Below are positions 52,150-60,657 of a stretch of 64,000 bases of DNA, piece after piece (the first letter of the stretch is position 1; each line of letters opens with the position of its first letter). The DNA is taken from positions 62,001 to 126,000 of the forward strand of contig NZ_NEVQ01000001.1 in assembly GCF_002261185.1 (NCBI RefSeq), read 5' to 3'. This DNA comes from Bordetella genomosp. 4 (GTDB lineage Bacteria > Pseudomonadota > Gammaproteobacteria > Burkholderiales > Burkholderiaceae_B). A model generated the notes under the pieces. The model saw nothing but the letters and a program-made list of their open reading frames with translations, did not search any database and was not told the origin of the DNA. The translations under genes and the position numbers were made by a program.

Positions 52150-53244
52150 ATGTCGAATTCGTCCAATCCAAGCGATATAGAGTTGTACACGACCGACCAG
52201 GCGCGTTGGGGAGCAGTGCAGAACCGAGATCCCGTGGCGGATGGATATTTCGTCTATGCCGTGCGTACTACTGGGGTGTACTGCCGGCCCAGCAGCTCGG
52301 CACGATTGCCCCGTCGTGAGAACGTGCTGTTTTTTGATACCCCTGAAGCCGCCGAGGCGGCTGGGTTCCGCCCCAGCCGGCGGGCAAGTGCAGATCGCTC
52401 TGCGGCCGCCAGCCGTCGGGCGGCCCTGGTTGCCCAGGCATGTCGCCAGATCGAAACAGCGGAGACACCTCCGAGCCTGGAAGCGCTGGCTACGCAGGCA
52501 GGCGTCAGCATTTTTCACTTTCATCGCCTGTTCAAGGCAGAGACGGGACTTAGCCCAAAGGCATACGCCGATGCACTTCGTGCCAAACGGCTGCGTGACG
52601 AATTAGCGGGGGCGCCGACCATCACCCAAGCGATTTATGAGGCGGGATTCAATTCCAATAGCCGGTTCTACGAAGCATCCGATCGCCTGTTGGGGATGCG
52701 TCCAAAAGACTATAAGTCAGGCGGGGCCAATACCGACATACGTTTTGCCGTAGGTGAATGCTCACTAGGAGCAATTTTGGTAGCTCGCAGCCAGCGAGGA
52801 ATCTGCGCGATCTGGCTGGGCGATGACCCCGATCAGCTGGTGCGGGATCTACAGGACCGTTTTCCATTTGCTCGACTAAGCGGGGATGACCCTGAGTTCG
52901 AACAGTGGGTAGCGCAAGTCGTGGGATTTGTAGAGGCGCCTGGTGTGGGGTTGAATCTGCCGCTCGATGTTCGTGGAACGGCGTTTCAACAACGTGTTTG
53001 GCAAGCGCTGCGAGACCTCGCGCCGGGCGCCATGGTCAGTTATGCGGAAATCGCACATCGCATCGGAGCCCCCAAGGCTGTGCGAGCCGTAGCCCAGGCG
53101 TGCGGCGCCAATCAATTGGCGGTGGCGATTCCCTGTCATCGTGTGGTCAGGCGTGATGGGGACATTTCGGGATATCGCTGGGGCGTGGCACGCAAGCGCG
53201 AGCTGCTGCAGCGCGAGTCTGAGGCGGCTGTGTTGGACGACTGA
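52150..53244 (+). CDS. ada: Ada-type regulator and O6-methylguanine-DNA methyltransferase with degenerate zinc site
   Basis: 364 residues in the Ada order: N-terminal AdaA domain (about 10-85), AraC helix-turn-helix (about 95-190, SLEALATQAGVSIFHFHRLF) and C-terminal methyltransferase (about 200-355) with the active cysteine in AIPCHRV (about 329). The C-terminal repair activity looks intact. In the N-domain only the methyl-acceptor cysteine C45 (GVYCRPS) remains. The other three zinc ligands are replaced: S49, S76 (FRPS) and A79. Methylphosphotriester repair, and thus activation, is probably lost or altered. An ATG 24 bases upstream is an alternative start; both have weak ribosome-binding sites. 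Confidence 0.9.
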   Translation: MSNSSNPSDIELYTTDQARWGAVQNRDPVADGYFVYAVRTTGVYCRPSSSARLPRRENVLFFDTPEAAEAAGFRPSRRASADRSAAASRRAALVAQACRQIETAETPPSLEALATQAGVSIFHFHRLFKAETGLSPKAYADALRAKRLRDELAGAPTITQAIYEAGFNSNSRFYEASDRLLGMRPKDYKSGGANTDIRFAVGECSLGAILVARSQRGICAIWLGDDPDQLVRDLQDRFPFARLSGDDPEFEQWVAQVVGFVEAPGVGLNLPLDVRGTAFQQRVWQALRDLAPGAMVSYAEIAHRIGAPKAVRAVAQACGANQLAVAIPCHRVVRRDGDISGYRWGVARKRELLQRESEAAVLDD

Positions 53245-53317
53245 AATTGCAGATTTCAGTTTTCGTATTCGGCACGAAAGCAGATACACTGCCCGCCTCA
53301 TTCGCTGACAGCACACC

Positions 53318-55183
53318 ATGACGCCTTCAGAATTTTTCGTGGGTCTAGACGGGTTGCCCACATTGCGAGATCGCCTGCCCACGCGGGTGATCGCGAGCCT
53401 GTTGTTTTCTTTGGTCGTTGTGTTGATGCTGCTGGCCTGGATGCTGTCACTATCGCGAGGGCTGGAACGGGCCGACGCCGCGACGAAAGAGATAGGCAAT
53501 CTGCGCATGATGGCAAATCAGATTGCGATCGCGCTTATACGTCCCGATGTGGACCAACACGCCGCATTAGATCAAGCTTTACATGTACAAGATCAGGCGT
53601 TGGCGCTATTGGCGGGGGGCAGTCCGTCCAGGCCCTTGCGATTGCCTAACGTCGCACATATCCGCGAGCAACTGAGCACGATTGCTCAACTGTGGAACCA
53701 GCATCTCAAACCGGCTGTTGCCGAGGCGGAAAAAAACGGCGAGACGAGTGCCTATCTGGACCACCTGCCCGCGTTCATGGCAGAGACAGATCGGCTGGCA
53801 GGCATGATTGAATTGGACAATGACAAGAAAAGAACTCTGCTGCGTTTTTTTCAGGGTGTCATTGCGGTGATTGGCAGTGTCGGTACTGGTCTGGCGATCT
53901 ATCTGTTGTACGTCTGGATTATCCAACCGATGTTGCGTTTGCGAGAAGGACTGCATCGTTTGACGGCGGGGCAATTCAATACCAGACTGCCTGTTAAAAC
54001 ACGCGACGAATTCGGCGTACTGGCGCACGGATTCAACTTGATGGCCGACAAGCTGGAGCGTCTGTACCAGGAACTGGAAAACGGCGTTCGCACCAAAACG
54101 GCGGAGCTGGAAAAACGTAATCGGGAGATTGCGTCTCTGTATCTGGTGACGTCATTTTTAAATCTCCCGAACGATATCGAGGCGATGTGCCGGGGCTTTC
54201 TGCAACGGGTTATCGGCGAGTTTGATGCTGCCGGCGGAACGGTACGACTGATTGAATTACCAAACGAACATGCGCACGTGATCGTGTCCGAGGATGTTGC
54301 GCCGCAGGTCGATGAACAGACGTCCGGCACGATTTGCGCGCACGCCGACTCGGTTGTTTATCGTACCGATGATTGCAGTGTGGCGACGTTTCGCATCATG
54401 GCCCGTGATGAAAACCTGGGAGAATTCGCCCTGCACTTTGACGCCGGACGTGAGTTGCTGCCCAGTGAAACGCAACTGTTGGAGACTCTGGGGCAGCATC
54501 TGGGCGTCGCTCTGGATCACCGACGCCTGGAGGCCAAGGCCAGGCAGTTAGCGGTGATCCGTGAACGCAGTCTGATGGCGCAGGGATTGCACGACAGTAT
54601 TGCGCAGGGCTTGAATTTTCTGAAGATGCAATTGCAATTGCTCGAAGACGCCATGAGGCGCGCAGACTACGAAGACCTGCAACAGATTGTGCCGTTGTTA
54701 CGCACCGGAGTCGACGAAAGTTATCAGGATGTGCGTGAGTTGTTGGTGAACTTCCGTACCAAGCTCGACCAGGTCGAATTGTCGGTTGCCATCGAAGATA
54801 CGATCGAACGATTTAAACGGCAGACTGGCATTGTGATTGACCTGGACACGCAGTACAAAATGGGGCGCCCCTTATCGCCCGAGCAGCAGTTGCAGGTGCT
54901 GTTCATTTTGCAGGAAGCCTTATCGAATGTGCGCAAGCACGCTCAGGCGGATCACGTGCGCGTGACGTTGCGCAACGCCAGCGATTTTGAAATGAATATT
55001 GTCGATAATGGCATCGGCTTTCGCATGGATGACATTCGTCAAGGTGACGAAAATCACATTGGATTGAATATCATGCGCGAGAGAGCTGCGCGATTGCATG
55101 CCGAGTTGGAGATGACATCCCAACCGGGAACAGGAACCACCGTGCGGCTGGTATTGCCGCATTCCGAACGTTCTGTGGTCTGA
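53318..55183 (+). CDS. NarX-like sensor histidine kinase
   Basis: A 621-residue kinase: transmembrane helix about 24-46, periplasmic helical bundle (about 50-165), second helix about 168-198, HAMP (about 200-250), GAF-like domain (about 270-400), HisKA_3 with the phospho-acceptor H425 in AQGLHDSIAQGLNFLKMQ, and a HATPase with EALSNVRKHAQADHV and DNGIGF. The arrangement is that of NarX/NarQ, but the nitrate-binding P-box was not recognised, so the ligand is unknown. It is followed 12 bases later by its presumed partner, a receiver-only protein. Confidence 0.9.
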   Translation: MTPSEFFVGLDGLPTLRDRLPTRVIASLLFSLVVVLMLLAWMLSLSRGLERADAATKEIGNLRMMANQIAIALIRPDVDQHAALDQALHVQDQALALLAGGSPSRPLRLPNVAHIREQLSTIAQLWNQHLKPAVAEAEKNGETSAYLDHLPAFMAETDRLAGMIELDNDKKRTLLRFFQGVIAVIGSVGTGLAIYLLYVWIIQPMLRLREGLHRLTAGQFNTRLPVKTRDEFGVLAHGFNLMADKLERLYQELENGVRTKTAELEKRNREIASLYLVTSFLNLPNDIEAMCRGFLQRVIGEFDAAGGTVRLIELPNEHAHVIVSEDVAPQVDEQTSGTICAHADSVVYRTDDCSVATFRIMARDENLGEFALHFDAGRELLPSETQLLETLGQHLGVALDHRRLEAKARQLAVIRERSLMAQGLHDSIAQGLNFLKMQLQLLEDAMRRADYEDLQQIVPLLRTGVDESYQDVRELLVNFRTKLDQVELSVAIEDTIERFKRQTGIVIDLDTQYKMGRPLSPEQQLQVLFILQEALSNVRKHAQADHVRVTLRNASDFEMNIVDNGIGFRMDDIRQGDENHIGLNIMRERAARLHAELEMTSQPGTGTTVRLVLPHSERSVV

Positions 55184-55195
55184 ATCTGCGACATC

Positions 55196-55621
55196 ATGAC
55201 TATCCGTATTTTGTTGATTGACGATCACGCCCTGTTTCGATCGGGCGTGCGGCTGCTGTTACAGCGGCAACCCGATTTTGATGTCGTCGCAGAAGCGGCC
55301 GATGGCATCGAGGGGGTCAAGCGCGCCAAAGCGTTTCAACCTAATGTGATTCTGCTTGATCTGAATATGCCGGGGCTGTCGGGTCTGGAAACGTTGAAGC
55401 TGCTGGTCCAGGACGTGCCAGATGCTGCTGTGCTGATACTGACCGTATCCGAAGAAGCCGACGAACTCGCGCAGGCGTTACGGGACGGAGCGCGTGGTTT
55501 TTTAGTCAAAAGTATTGATGCCGCAACATTGGTGGCGGCCATTCGGCAGGCAGCCGAGGGTAAATTGGCGCATACAAGCGAAGTGTCCGGTCAACCGGAC
55601 AAGGGGATTTCATGGCAGTAG
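55196..55621 (+). CDS. Receiver-only response regulator of NarL type, DNA-binding domain missing
   Basis: 141 residues. The receiver is canonical: D9/D10, phospho-acceptor D55 in VILLDLNMPG, T83 and K105 in GFLVKS. The last residues reach the linker (ATLVAAIRQAAEGKLA), where NarL proteins continue with about 75 residues of LuxR-type helix-turn-helix. Here 16 unrelated residues and a stop follow, and the stop overlaps the next gene by 10 bases. No helix-turn-helix is readable in other frames, so the domain is absent, not frameshifted. It is either a degenerated regulator or a single-domain relay protein. Confidence 0.85.
   Translation: MTIRILLIDDHALFRSGVRLLLQRQPDFDVVAEAADGIEGVKRAKAFQPNVILLDLNMPGLSGLETLKLLVQDVPDAAVLILTVSEEADELAQALRDGARGFLVKSIDAATLVAAIRQAAEGKLAHTSEVSGQPDKGISWQ
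55584..55601. repeat. Perfect inverted repeat at the response regulator/Kef junction
   Basis: Arms TGTCCGGT and ACCGGACA separated by CA. It sits exactly where the regulator's coding sequence departs from the NarL family, 10 bases before the antiporter start codon and overlapping its ribosome-binding area. Possibly a deletion scar, operator or translational hairpin. Confidence 0.5.
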
Positions 55622-57375
55622 AAGGCGATGCAAGCGAATTGGCCAAGGTGGTCGTACTGCTGGGTGCGGCAGTGGTGGCGGTGCCGATCTTCAGGCGTTT
55701 GGGCTTAGGCTCGGTCTTGGGCTACTTGGCCGCGGGCCTGGTGATCGGTCCGTTTGGCCTGGGTCTGTTTCGAGATCCTCACACGATATTGCACACGGCT
55801 GAATTAGGCGTGGTGATGTTCCTGTTCATCATCGGCCTGGAGATGCGTCCATCGCACTTGTGGGGACTGCGCAAAGAGATATTTGGTCTGGGCAGTCTGC
55901 AGGTATTGATTTGCGGCTTGTTGCTGACAGGCGTGGGGGTAGCCTTCGGGTTTTCGCTCGCCGTGGCGTTCATCAGCGCAATGGGATTTGTGTTGACCTC
56001 TACCGCCATCGTGATGCAGTTGCTCGGCGAGCGCGGTGATATCGCAAAGCCTCGCGGTCAAAAAATCGTCTCTATTCTGCTGTTGGAAGACTTGTTGATC
56101 GTACCGCTGCTGGCATTGGTGGCATTCATTGCGCCGCCGGGAGCGCACCAGGAGGCCGCGACAGCGTCATCTCGCTGGGCCGATATCGGGATAGGCGTCG
56201 GCTCTGTCGCGGCATTGGTCGTCGCGGGGATATGGTTGTTGAATCCGTTGTTTCGCTTACTGGCGCGTGCCAAAGCTCGTGAGGTCATGACTGCGGCAGC
56301 ATTGCTTGTGGTGCTGGGAGCCGCGCTGCTGATGCAATGGGGCGGACTGTCGATGGCGATGGGGGCATTCCTCGCCGGCGTCTTGTTGTCGGAATCGACC
56401 TTCCGTCATCAGCTGGAAGCGGATATCGAACCTTTCCGCGGCTTGCTGTTAGGCCTGTTTTTCCTGGGTGTGGGCATGTCGCTGGACCTCACGGTTGTGG
56501 CGCAGAATGCACCGCTGATCGTGGCCGGGGTGCTGTCGATGATGTTGGTTAAAGCACTATGCATTTACGGGACCGCGCGATTGGCGAAAAGCTCGCGCGC
56601 TGAGGCAGTCGATCGCGCCGTATTGATGGCACAGGGGGGCGAATTTGCTTTTGTCTTGTTTGCCGCCGCATTGGCCAATGGGGTCATCGATCCTATCGTC
56701 AATGCCAACATGACGGCCATCGTGGTGCTGTCGATGGCTTTGACGCCGTTGGTGGTGTTGATCCATAAACGCTGGATGCCGCGTGCGAATCTATCAACTG
56801 ACGATCTGGAGACTCCAGAGGACCAGATCGGCAATGCCCTTGTTATCGGGTTTGGCCGTGTGGGACAAATTGCCAGCCAACATATGCTGGCGATGGGGGC
56901 TGAAATCACCATCATCGACAATGATCCCGAGATGATACGCAGCGCCGCGACGTTCGGATTCAAGGTGTACTACGGTGATGGCACGCGTACCGATGTGTTG
57001 CATGCCGCCGGAGCAAAGAATGCACAGGCGATTCTGATCTGCGCCGACGGCAAAGACACGGTGACGCAAATGGTCGAACGCATCAAGGCCATGTGTCCGC
57101 ATTCCGTGGTGCTGGCGCGTGCTTTTGATCGCGAGCACGCATTGGATCTGCATAAAGTGGATGTGGATTTTCAGGTCCGCGAAACGTTTGAGTCTGCGAT
57201 GGTATTGGGCAGACAGGCGACGCAGGCCTTGGGTGCGACGCCTGAGGCCGCAGAAGAGATTGCGGACGAGATACGTAGACGCGACGCCGAGCGCTTTCAA
57301 ATGGAAGTCAATGGCGGACTATTCGCAGGGCGCGCCTTGCTGCTGAACAATCAATCCAAAGAATCGACACATTGA
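55612..57375 (+). CDS. Kef-type monovalent cation/proton antiporter (CPA2) with TrkA-N domain
   Basis: A 587-residue inner-membrane protein. About 12 transmembrane helices (1-390) with the CPA2 features GYLAAGLVIGPFGLGLF and FLFIIGLEMRPSHLW. Then a cytoplasmic RCK/TrkA-N domain (about 403-525) with the nucleotide-binding glycines VIGFGRVGQIASQHM and an acidic IIDNDPEM. It resembles KefB/KefC/YbaL, which expel K+ in exchange for protons under electrophile or pH control. Specificity is not certain. GGGGA precedes the ATG. Translationally coupled to the receiver-only protein. Confidence 0.9.
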   Translation: MAVEGDASELAKVVVLLGAAVVAVPIFRRLGLGSVLGYLAAGLVIGPFGLGLFRDPHTILHTAELGVVMFLFIIGLEMRPSHLWGLRKEIFGLGSLQVLICGLLLTGVGVAFGFSLAVAFISAMGFVLTSTAIVMQLLGERGDIAKPRGQKIVSILLLEDLLIVPLLALVAFIAPPGAHQEAATASSRWADIGIGVGSVAALVVAGIWLLNPLFRLLARAKAREVMTAAALLVVLGAALLMQWGGLSMAMGAFLAGVLLSESTFRHQLEADIEPFRGLLLGLFFLGVGMSLDLTVVAQNAPLIVAGVLSMMLVKALCIYGTARLAKSSRAEAVDRAVLMAQGGEFAFVLFAAALANGVIDPIVNANMTAIVVLSMALTPLVVLIHKRWMPRANLSTDDLETPEDQIGNALVIGFGRVGQIASQHMLAMGAEITIIDNDPEMIRSAATFGFKVYYGDGTRTDVLHAAGAKNAQAILICADGKDTVTQMVERIKAMCPHSVVLARAFDREHALDLHKVDVDFQVRETFESAMVLGRQATQALGATPEAAEEIADEIRRRDAERFQMEVNGGLFAGRALLLNNQSKESTH

Positions 57376-57388
57376 GCGGACTGGCGCA

Positions 57389-58300
57389 TCAAGATGCATT
57401 GATATGAGGCGTGTTGGGGACTGCACCTAAATGAGCGAGGAGGCTTCGCATCGGCGCCGATAGTTCACGCCAATCCCGAAAGCACGCACACAGCTGCCGG
57501 CGTGCCCAGGGTTCGGCCAACACGACAATGCGATAGTCGTGTTCGCGCCGATAACGGTGCGCGATTGTCTGCGGAACGATGCCCACGCCGACGCCGTGGG
57601 CCACCATTTCGCAGAGCCCTTCAAAAGTCTTCATGCGAATCCGCAGATTCAGCGTTTTGCCTGCCGTCTGGGCGTATTCGTTGATGTGATCCTGTAATGC
57701 GTTGCCGGGCGCGAGGCCGACAAAAGGCTCATTCAGGATGTCTGTGAGCCGCAGGCTGCGATGATGCACCAGGCGATGCCCGGCGGACATGATCAGGACA
57801 AGGTGGTCTTTTGCGATGGGTTGCCGTTGCAGGCCAGGGGCGTCTACGGCGTCAGAGACAATGCCTGCCTCGGCGAGGCCAGCAGTAATCGCGGTGATGA
57901 TTTCGGTGCTGGTGCGTTCTTTCAGGTCGATATGCAGCCGTGGCCGGGCGGCAAGCCAGGGTGCGAGCCGCGGCGGTAAAAATTCGGTCAGGGCCGCGGT
58001 GTTGGCATAGAGATGCAAGGTACCGCGCGCGCCTGTGGAAAAGTCTTTCAGTTCGCTTTTGAGCAAAAATTGTTGGCGCAGAATCAGTCGGGCGTGATGG
58101 GCCAGCGCCTCGCCCGCCTCGGTCGTGATGACACCGCGTGAATGGCGTTGCAAGAGAGGAACGTTCGCGTCAGTTTCGATGTTGCGCAACCGTTCACTGG
58201 CCGAGGCCAAGGCCAGATTCGCGCGAGCCGCCCCCTGGGTGATGCTGCCGGCCTCCACCACGCACAGGAATAAATGAAGATCCGCCAGATCTAGCCGCAT
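57389..58300 (-). CDS. LysR-family transcriptional regulator
   Basis: A 303-residue regulator: winged helix-turn-helix about 1-60 (MRLDLADLHLFLCVVEAGSI; RANLALASASERLRNIE) and a LysR substrate-binding domain about 90-290. It diverges from a TauE/SafE exporter gene across 95 bases that contain a 10-bp-arm palindrome with the T-N11-A LysR signature. The natural prediction is that it controls the exporter and itself. Its co-inducer is unknown. The 3' end is 13 bases from the convergent antiporter gene. Confidence 0.93.
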   Translation of the reverse strand: MRLDLADLHLFLCVVEAGSITQGAARANLALASASERLRNIETDANVPLLQRHSRGVITTEAGEALAHHARLILRQQFLLKSELKDFSTGARGTLHLYANTAALTEFLPPRLAPWLAARPRLHIDLKERTSTEIITAITAGLAEAGIVSDAVDAPGLQRQPIAKDHLVLIMSAGHRLVHHRSLRLTDILNEPFVGLAPGNALQDHINEYAQTAGKTLNLRIRMKTFEGLCEMVAHGVGVGIVPQTIAHRYRREHDYRIVVLAEPWARRQLCACFRDWRELSAPMRSLLAHLGAVPNTPHINAS

Positions 58301-58321
58301 GGTGTCTCCCGGTTTTTCCGT

Positions 58322-58342
58322 GCCTTCGGATTATCCGAAGGC
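58322..58342. promoter_or_regulatory. LysR-type operator between the regulator and the TauE/SafE gene
   Basis: Perfect palindrome with arms GCCTTCGGAT and ATCCGAAGGC around a single T. It contains TCGGATTATCCGA, a T-N11-A site. Centre 32 bases from the LysR start and 64 from the exporter start, a typical position. Confidence 0.8.
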
Positions 58343-58395
58343 CAGCGCCTGAAAACCGCATTGTGCCAAGTCGTGAGTGAGACTCCAATAGAGGC

Positions 58396-59142
58396 ATGAA
58401 TGAATCTGCGAACTTCTATGTATGGTTCACGCTGACGTTTCTGGCCGCAGGCTTGGTCAAGGGCGTCACGGGAATGGGTTTGCCCACGGTGGCGATGGGG
58501 CTGTTGGGTACCGTCATGCCTCCGGCGGCGGCGGCCGCGATACTGGTCATACCGTCATTCGTGACGAATGTCTGGCAGCTACTGTCCGGACCGGCAACGG
58601 CGCGCTTGCTGCGCCGGTTGTGGCCGATGATGCTGGCGATAGTGTTGGGGACGGTGGGTGGTGCGGCGCTATTGGTGCGGGTCGACCCATTGTGGTCCGC
58701 ATTCTCTCTGGGGGTGGCGTTGATCGTCTATGCGTTATATGCCCTGCTCGGCCCTGCCCTGTCTGTGTCTGCGCGTGCAGAACCCTGGTTGTCGCCCGTG
58801 ATCGGCGTAGTTACGGGAGCGATCACAGGCGCTACCGGGGTGTTCGTGATGCCGGCGGTGCCTTATTTACAGGCACTTGGTTTGGATAAAGACGAATTGG
58901 TTCAGGCTCTGGGGCTATCGTTTACCGTGTCGACTATTGCCTTGGCGGCTGGCCTGATGGTGCATGGCGCATTTCAGCTGAACCAGCTTGGTGTTTCTAC
59001 GTTGGCGATCGTTCCGGCTTTGATAGGCATGTGGGCCGGGCAGAAGATCCGGGCACGAATCAGTCCCAAGCGCTTTAAACAATGCTTTTTGGTGTTCTTG
59101 GCGGTGCTGGGGCTTGAGCTGGCATCGCGGCCGTTCTTTTGA
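58396..59142 (+). CDS. TauE/SafE-family (TSUP) membrane exporter
   Basis: A 248-residue protein with about eight hydrophobic segments in two homologous halves, each starting with a small-residue-rich helix (TFLAAGLVKGVTGMGLPTVA and VIGVVTGAITGATGVFVMPA), the TSUP hallmark. The family moves sulfite, sulfoacetate, thiosulfate or other small anions. The substrate here is unknown. Likely under the divergent LysR protein. The gene ends in a GAACGGGTC/GACCCGTTC hairpin. Confidence 0.9.
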   Translation: MNESANFYVWFTLTFLAAGLVKGVTGMGLPTVAMGLLGTVMPPAAAAAILVIPSFVTNVWQLLSGPATARLLRRLWPMMLAIVLGTVGGAALLVRVDPLWSAFSLGVALIVYALYALLGPALSVSARAEPWLSPVIGVVTGAITGATGVFVMPAVPYLQALGLDKDELVQALGLSFTVSTIALAAGLMVHGAFQLNQLGVSTLAIVPALIGMWAGQKIRARISPKRFKQCFLVFLAVLGLELASRPFF

Positions 59143-59162
59143 ACGGGTCACGCGACCCGTTC
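59141..59162 (+). terminator. Terminator-like hairpin between TauE/SafE and mnmE
   Basis: A perfect 9-bp stem GAACGGGTC/GACCCGTTC with an ACGC loop, starting in the exporter's stop codon. The following TTGCAAAA is a poor U-tract. It lies between convergent genes. Confidence 0.4.
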
Positions 59163-59185
59163 TTGCAAAATAGATGAAATCGGGT

Positions 59186-60556
59186 TCACTTCCCAATACA
59201 AAAACTGGAAAAAATCTCGCCCAGCAAATCATCGCTGGTGAACCGCCCCGTAATACTGCTCAAGCTGTCGTGCGCCAGTCGCAGCTCCTCGGCGAATAAA
59301 TCCAATACGCGGTCATCCTGGGCCGCGTGTTCGGTGGCAGAGGTCAAGTGCTCGGCCGCATCCTGTAATGCGCGTACGTGCCGTTCTCGGGCCAACCAGG
59401 GGGATTCTGCGCCGGGGTTCCAGCCGGCCAGGGCCAGCAGCTTGTCGCGCAGCGCGTCCAGGCCGACGCCTTCGCGGGCAGAGATGCCGAGCTGCTGAGG
59501 GCCGGCTACGAAAGGCGTATCGAGCAGGTCTACCTTGTTGAACACCGTCAACAAGGGGGTGCGCTCCGGCAGGCGGGCGACGATTTGCGCGTCGAGTTCG
59601 TCGGCGGGCTGGGTGGCGTCCTGCAAATGCAGGATGACGTCGGCGCGTTCGATTTCTTTCCAGGTGCGAGCGATGCCGATGCTCTCGACGGTGTCTTCGG
59701 TCTCGCGCAGGCCGGCCGTGTCGACGATGTGCAGAGGCACCCCGTCAATGTGGATTTCCTGCACGACCTTGTCGCGGGTGGTGCCGGCGATCGGTGTGAC
59801 GATGGCGATGTCGTCACCGGCCAGGGCGTTTAACAGGCTGGACTTGCCCACATTGGGTTTGCCCGCCAGTACGACGTGCAGGCCTTCACGCAGGATGACG
59901 CCTTGGCGCGCCTGTGCGATCAATGTGGCGAGGTCTGCCGCCAGCGCCTCCAGTGTGGGACGTGCCTGGTATTTCTCTAGAAAATCGATTTCCTCTTCGG
60001 GAAAATCCAGCGTGGCTTCGACCAGCATGCGCAGGTGAATGATCCGATCCGATAGTGCATTGATCTGCGCCGAGAATTCCCCCGACAGCGAGGCCATGGC
60101 GCCGCGCGCCGCGGCTACCGATGAGGCATCGATCAGATCGGCGACGGCTTCGGCCTGGGCCAGGTCCATGCGGTCGTTCAGAAAGGCGCGGCGTGTGAAT
60201 TCGCCAGGCTCGGCCAACCGCACGCCCATGTCCGCGCCCGCCTGCAGGCAGCGGTCGAGAATGCGCCGCAATACGGCTGGCCCGCCGTGGCCTTGCAGCT
60301 CCAGTACGTCCTCGCCCGTATAGGACTGAGGAGCGCGGAAATAGAGCGCAATGCCTTCGTCCAGGTGTTCGCCGTTTTCTGCAGTGAAGGGCAAATAATG
60401 GGCGTGACGCGGCGTGAGTTCGCGGTTGAACAGGCGGCGCGCCAAGGCCGACAAATCGGGGCCGGAAACCCGGACAACGCCAATACCGCCGCGGCCTGGC
60501 GCGGTAGCGATGGCGGCGATGGGGACCTGTGTGGATAAGGACATGGGGGGATTCAT
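59186..60556 (-). CDS. mnmE: tRNA modification GTPase MnmE
   Basis: 456 residues, or 452 if the ATG four codons later is used; neither has a good ribosome-binding site. N-terminal formyl-THF-binding domain ([20 protein letters not shown]), helical domain, inserted G domain with [19 protein letters not shown] (about 222), [10 protein letters not shown] and NKVD, and the invariant C-terminal CIGK whose cysteine is needed for catalysis. It forms the U34-modifying complex with MnmG. It is not next to yidC, rnpA or rpmH here, unlike in many proteobacteria. Confidence 0.98.
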   Translation of the reverse strand: MNPPMSLSTQVPIAAIATAPGRGGIGVVRVSGPDLSALARRLFNRELTPRHAHYLPFTAENGEHLDEGIALYFRAPQSYTGEDVLELQGHGGPAVLRRILDRCLQAGADMGVRLAEPGEFTRRAFLNDRMDLAQAEAVADLIDASSVAAARGAMASLSGEFSAQINALSDRIIHLRMLVEATLDFPEEEIDFLEKYQARPTLEALAADLATLIAQARQGVILREGLHVVLAGKPNVGKSSLLNALAGDDIAIVTPIAGTTRDKVVQEIHIDGVPLHIVDTAGLRETEDTVESIGIARTWKEIERADVILHLQDATQPADELDAQIVARLPERTPLLTVFNKVDLLDTPFVAGPQQLGISAREGVGLDALRDKLLALAGWNPGAESPWLARERHVRALQDAAEHLTSATEHAAQDDRVLDLFAEELRLAHDSLSSITGRFTSDDLLGEIFSSFCIGK

Positions 60557-60657
60557 TCAAGACGGCAATAAGGGAATATAACTGTTGCGCACGCGCCTGT
60601 TTGCTGGTTAATGTGCCCTAGGCAGTCCAACCTACAGCACAGGCTAGGGAGAGCACG

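Noticed and set aside
55622-55850. Missing LuxR-type helix-turn-helix hidden in another frame after the truncated regulator
   Set aside because: The following sequence is fully explained by the N-terminal membrane helices of the Kef-type antiporter; no helix-turn-helix pattern appears in other frames.
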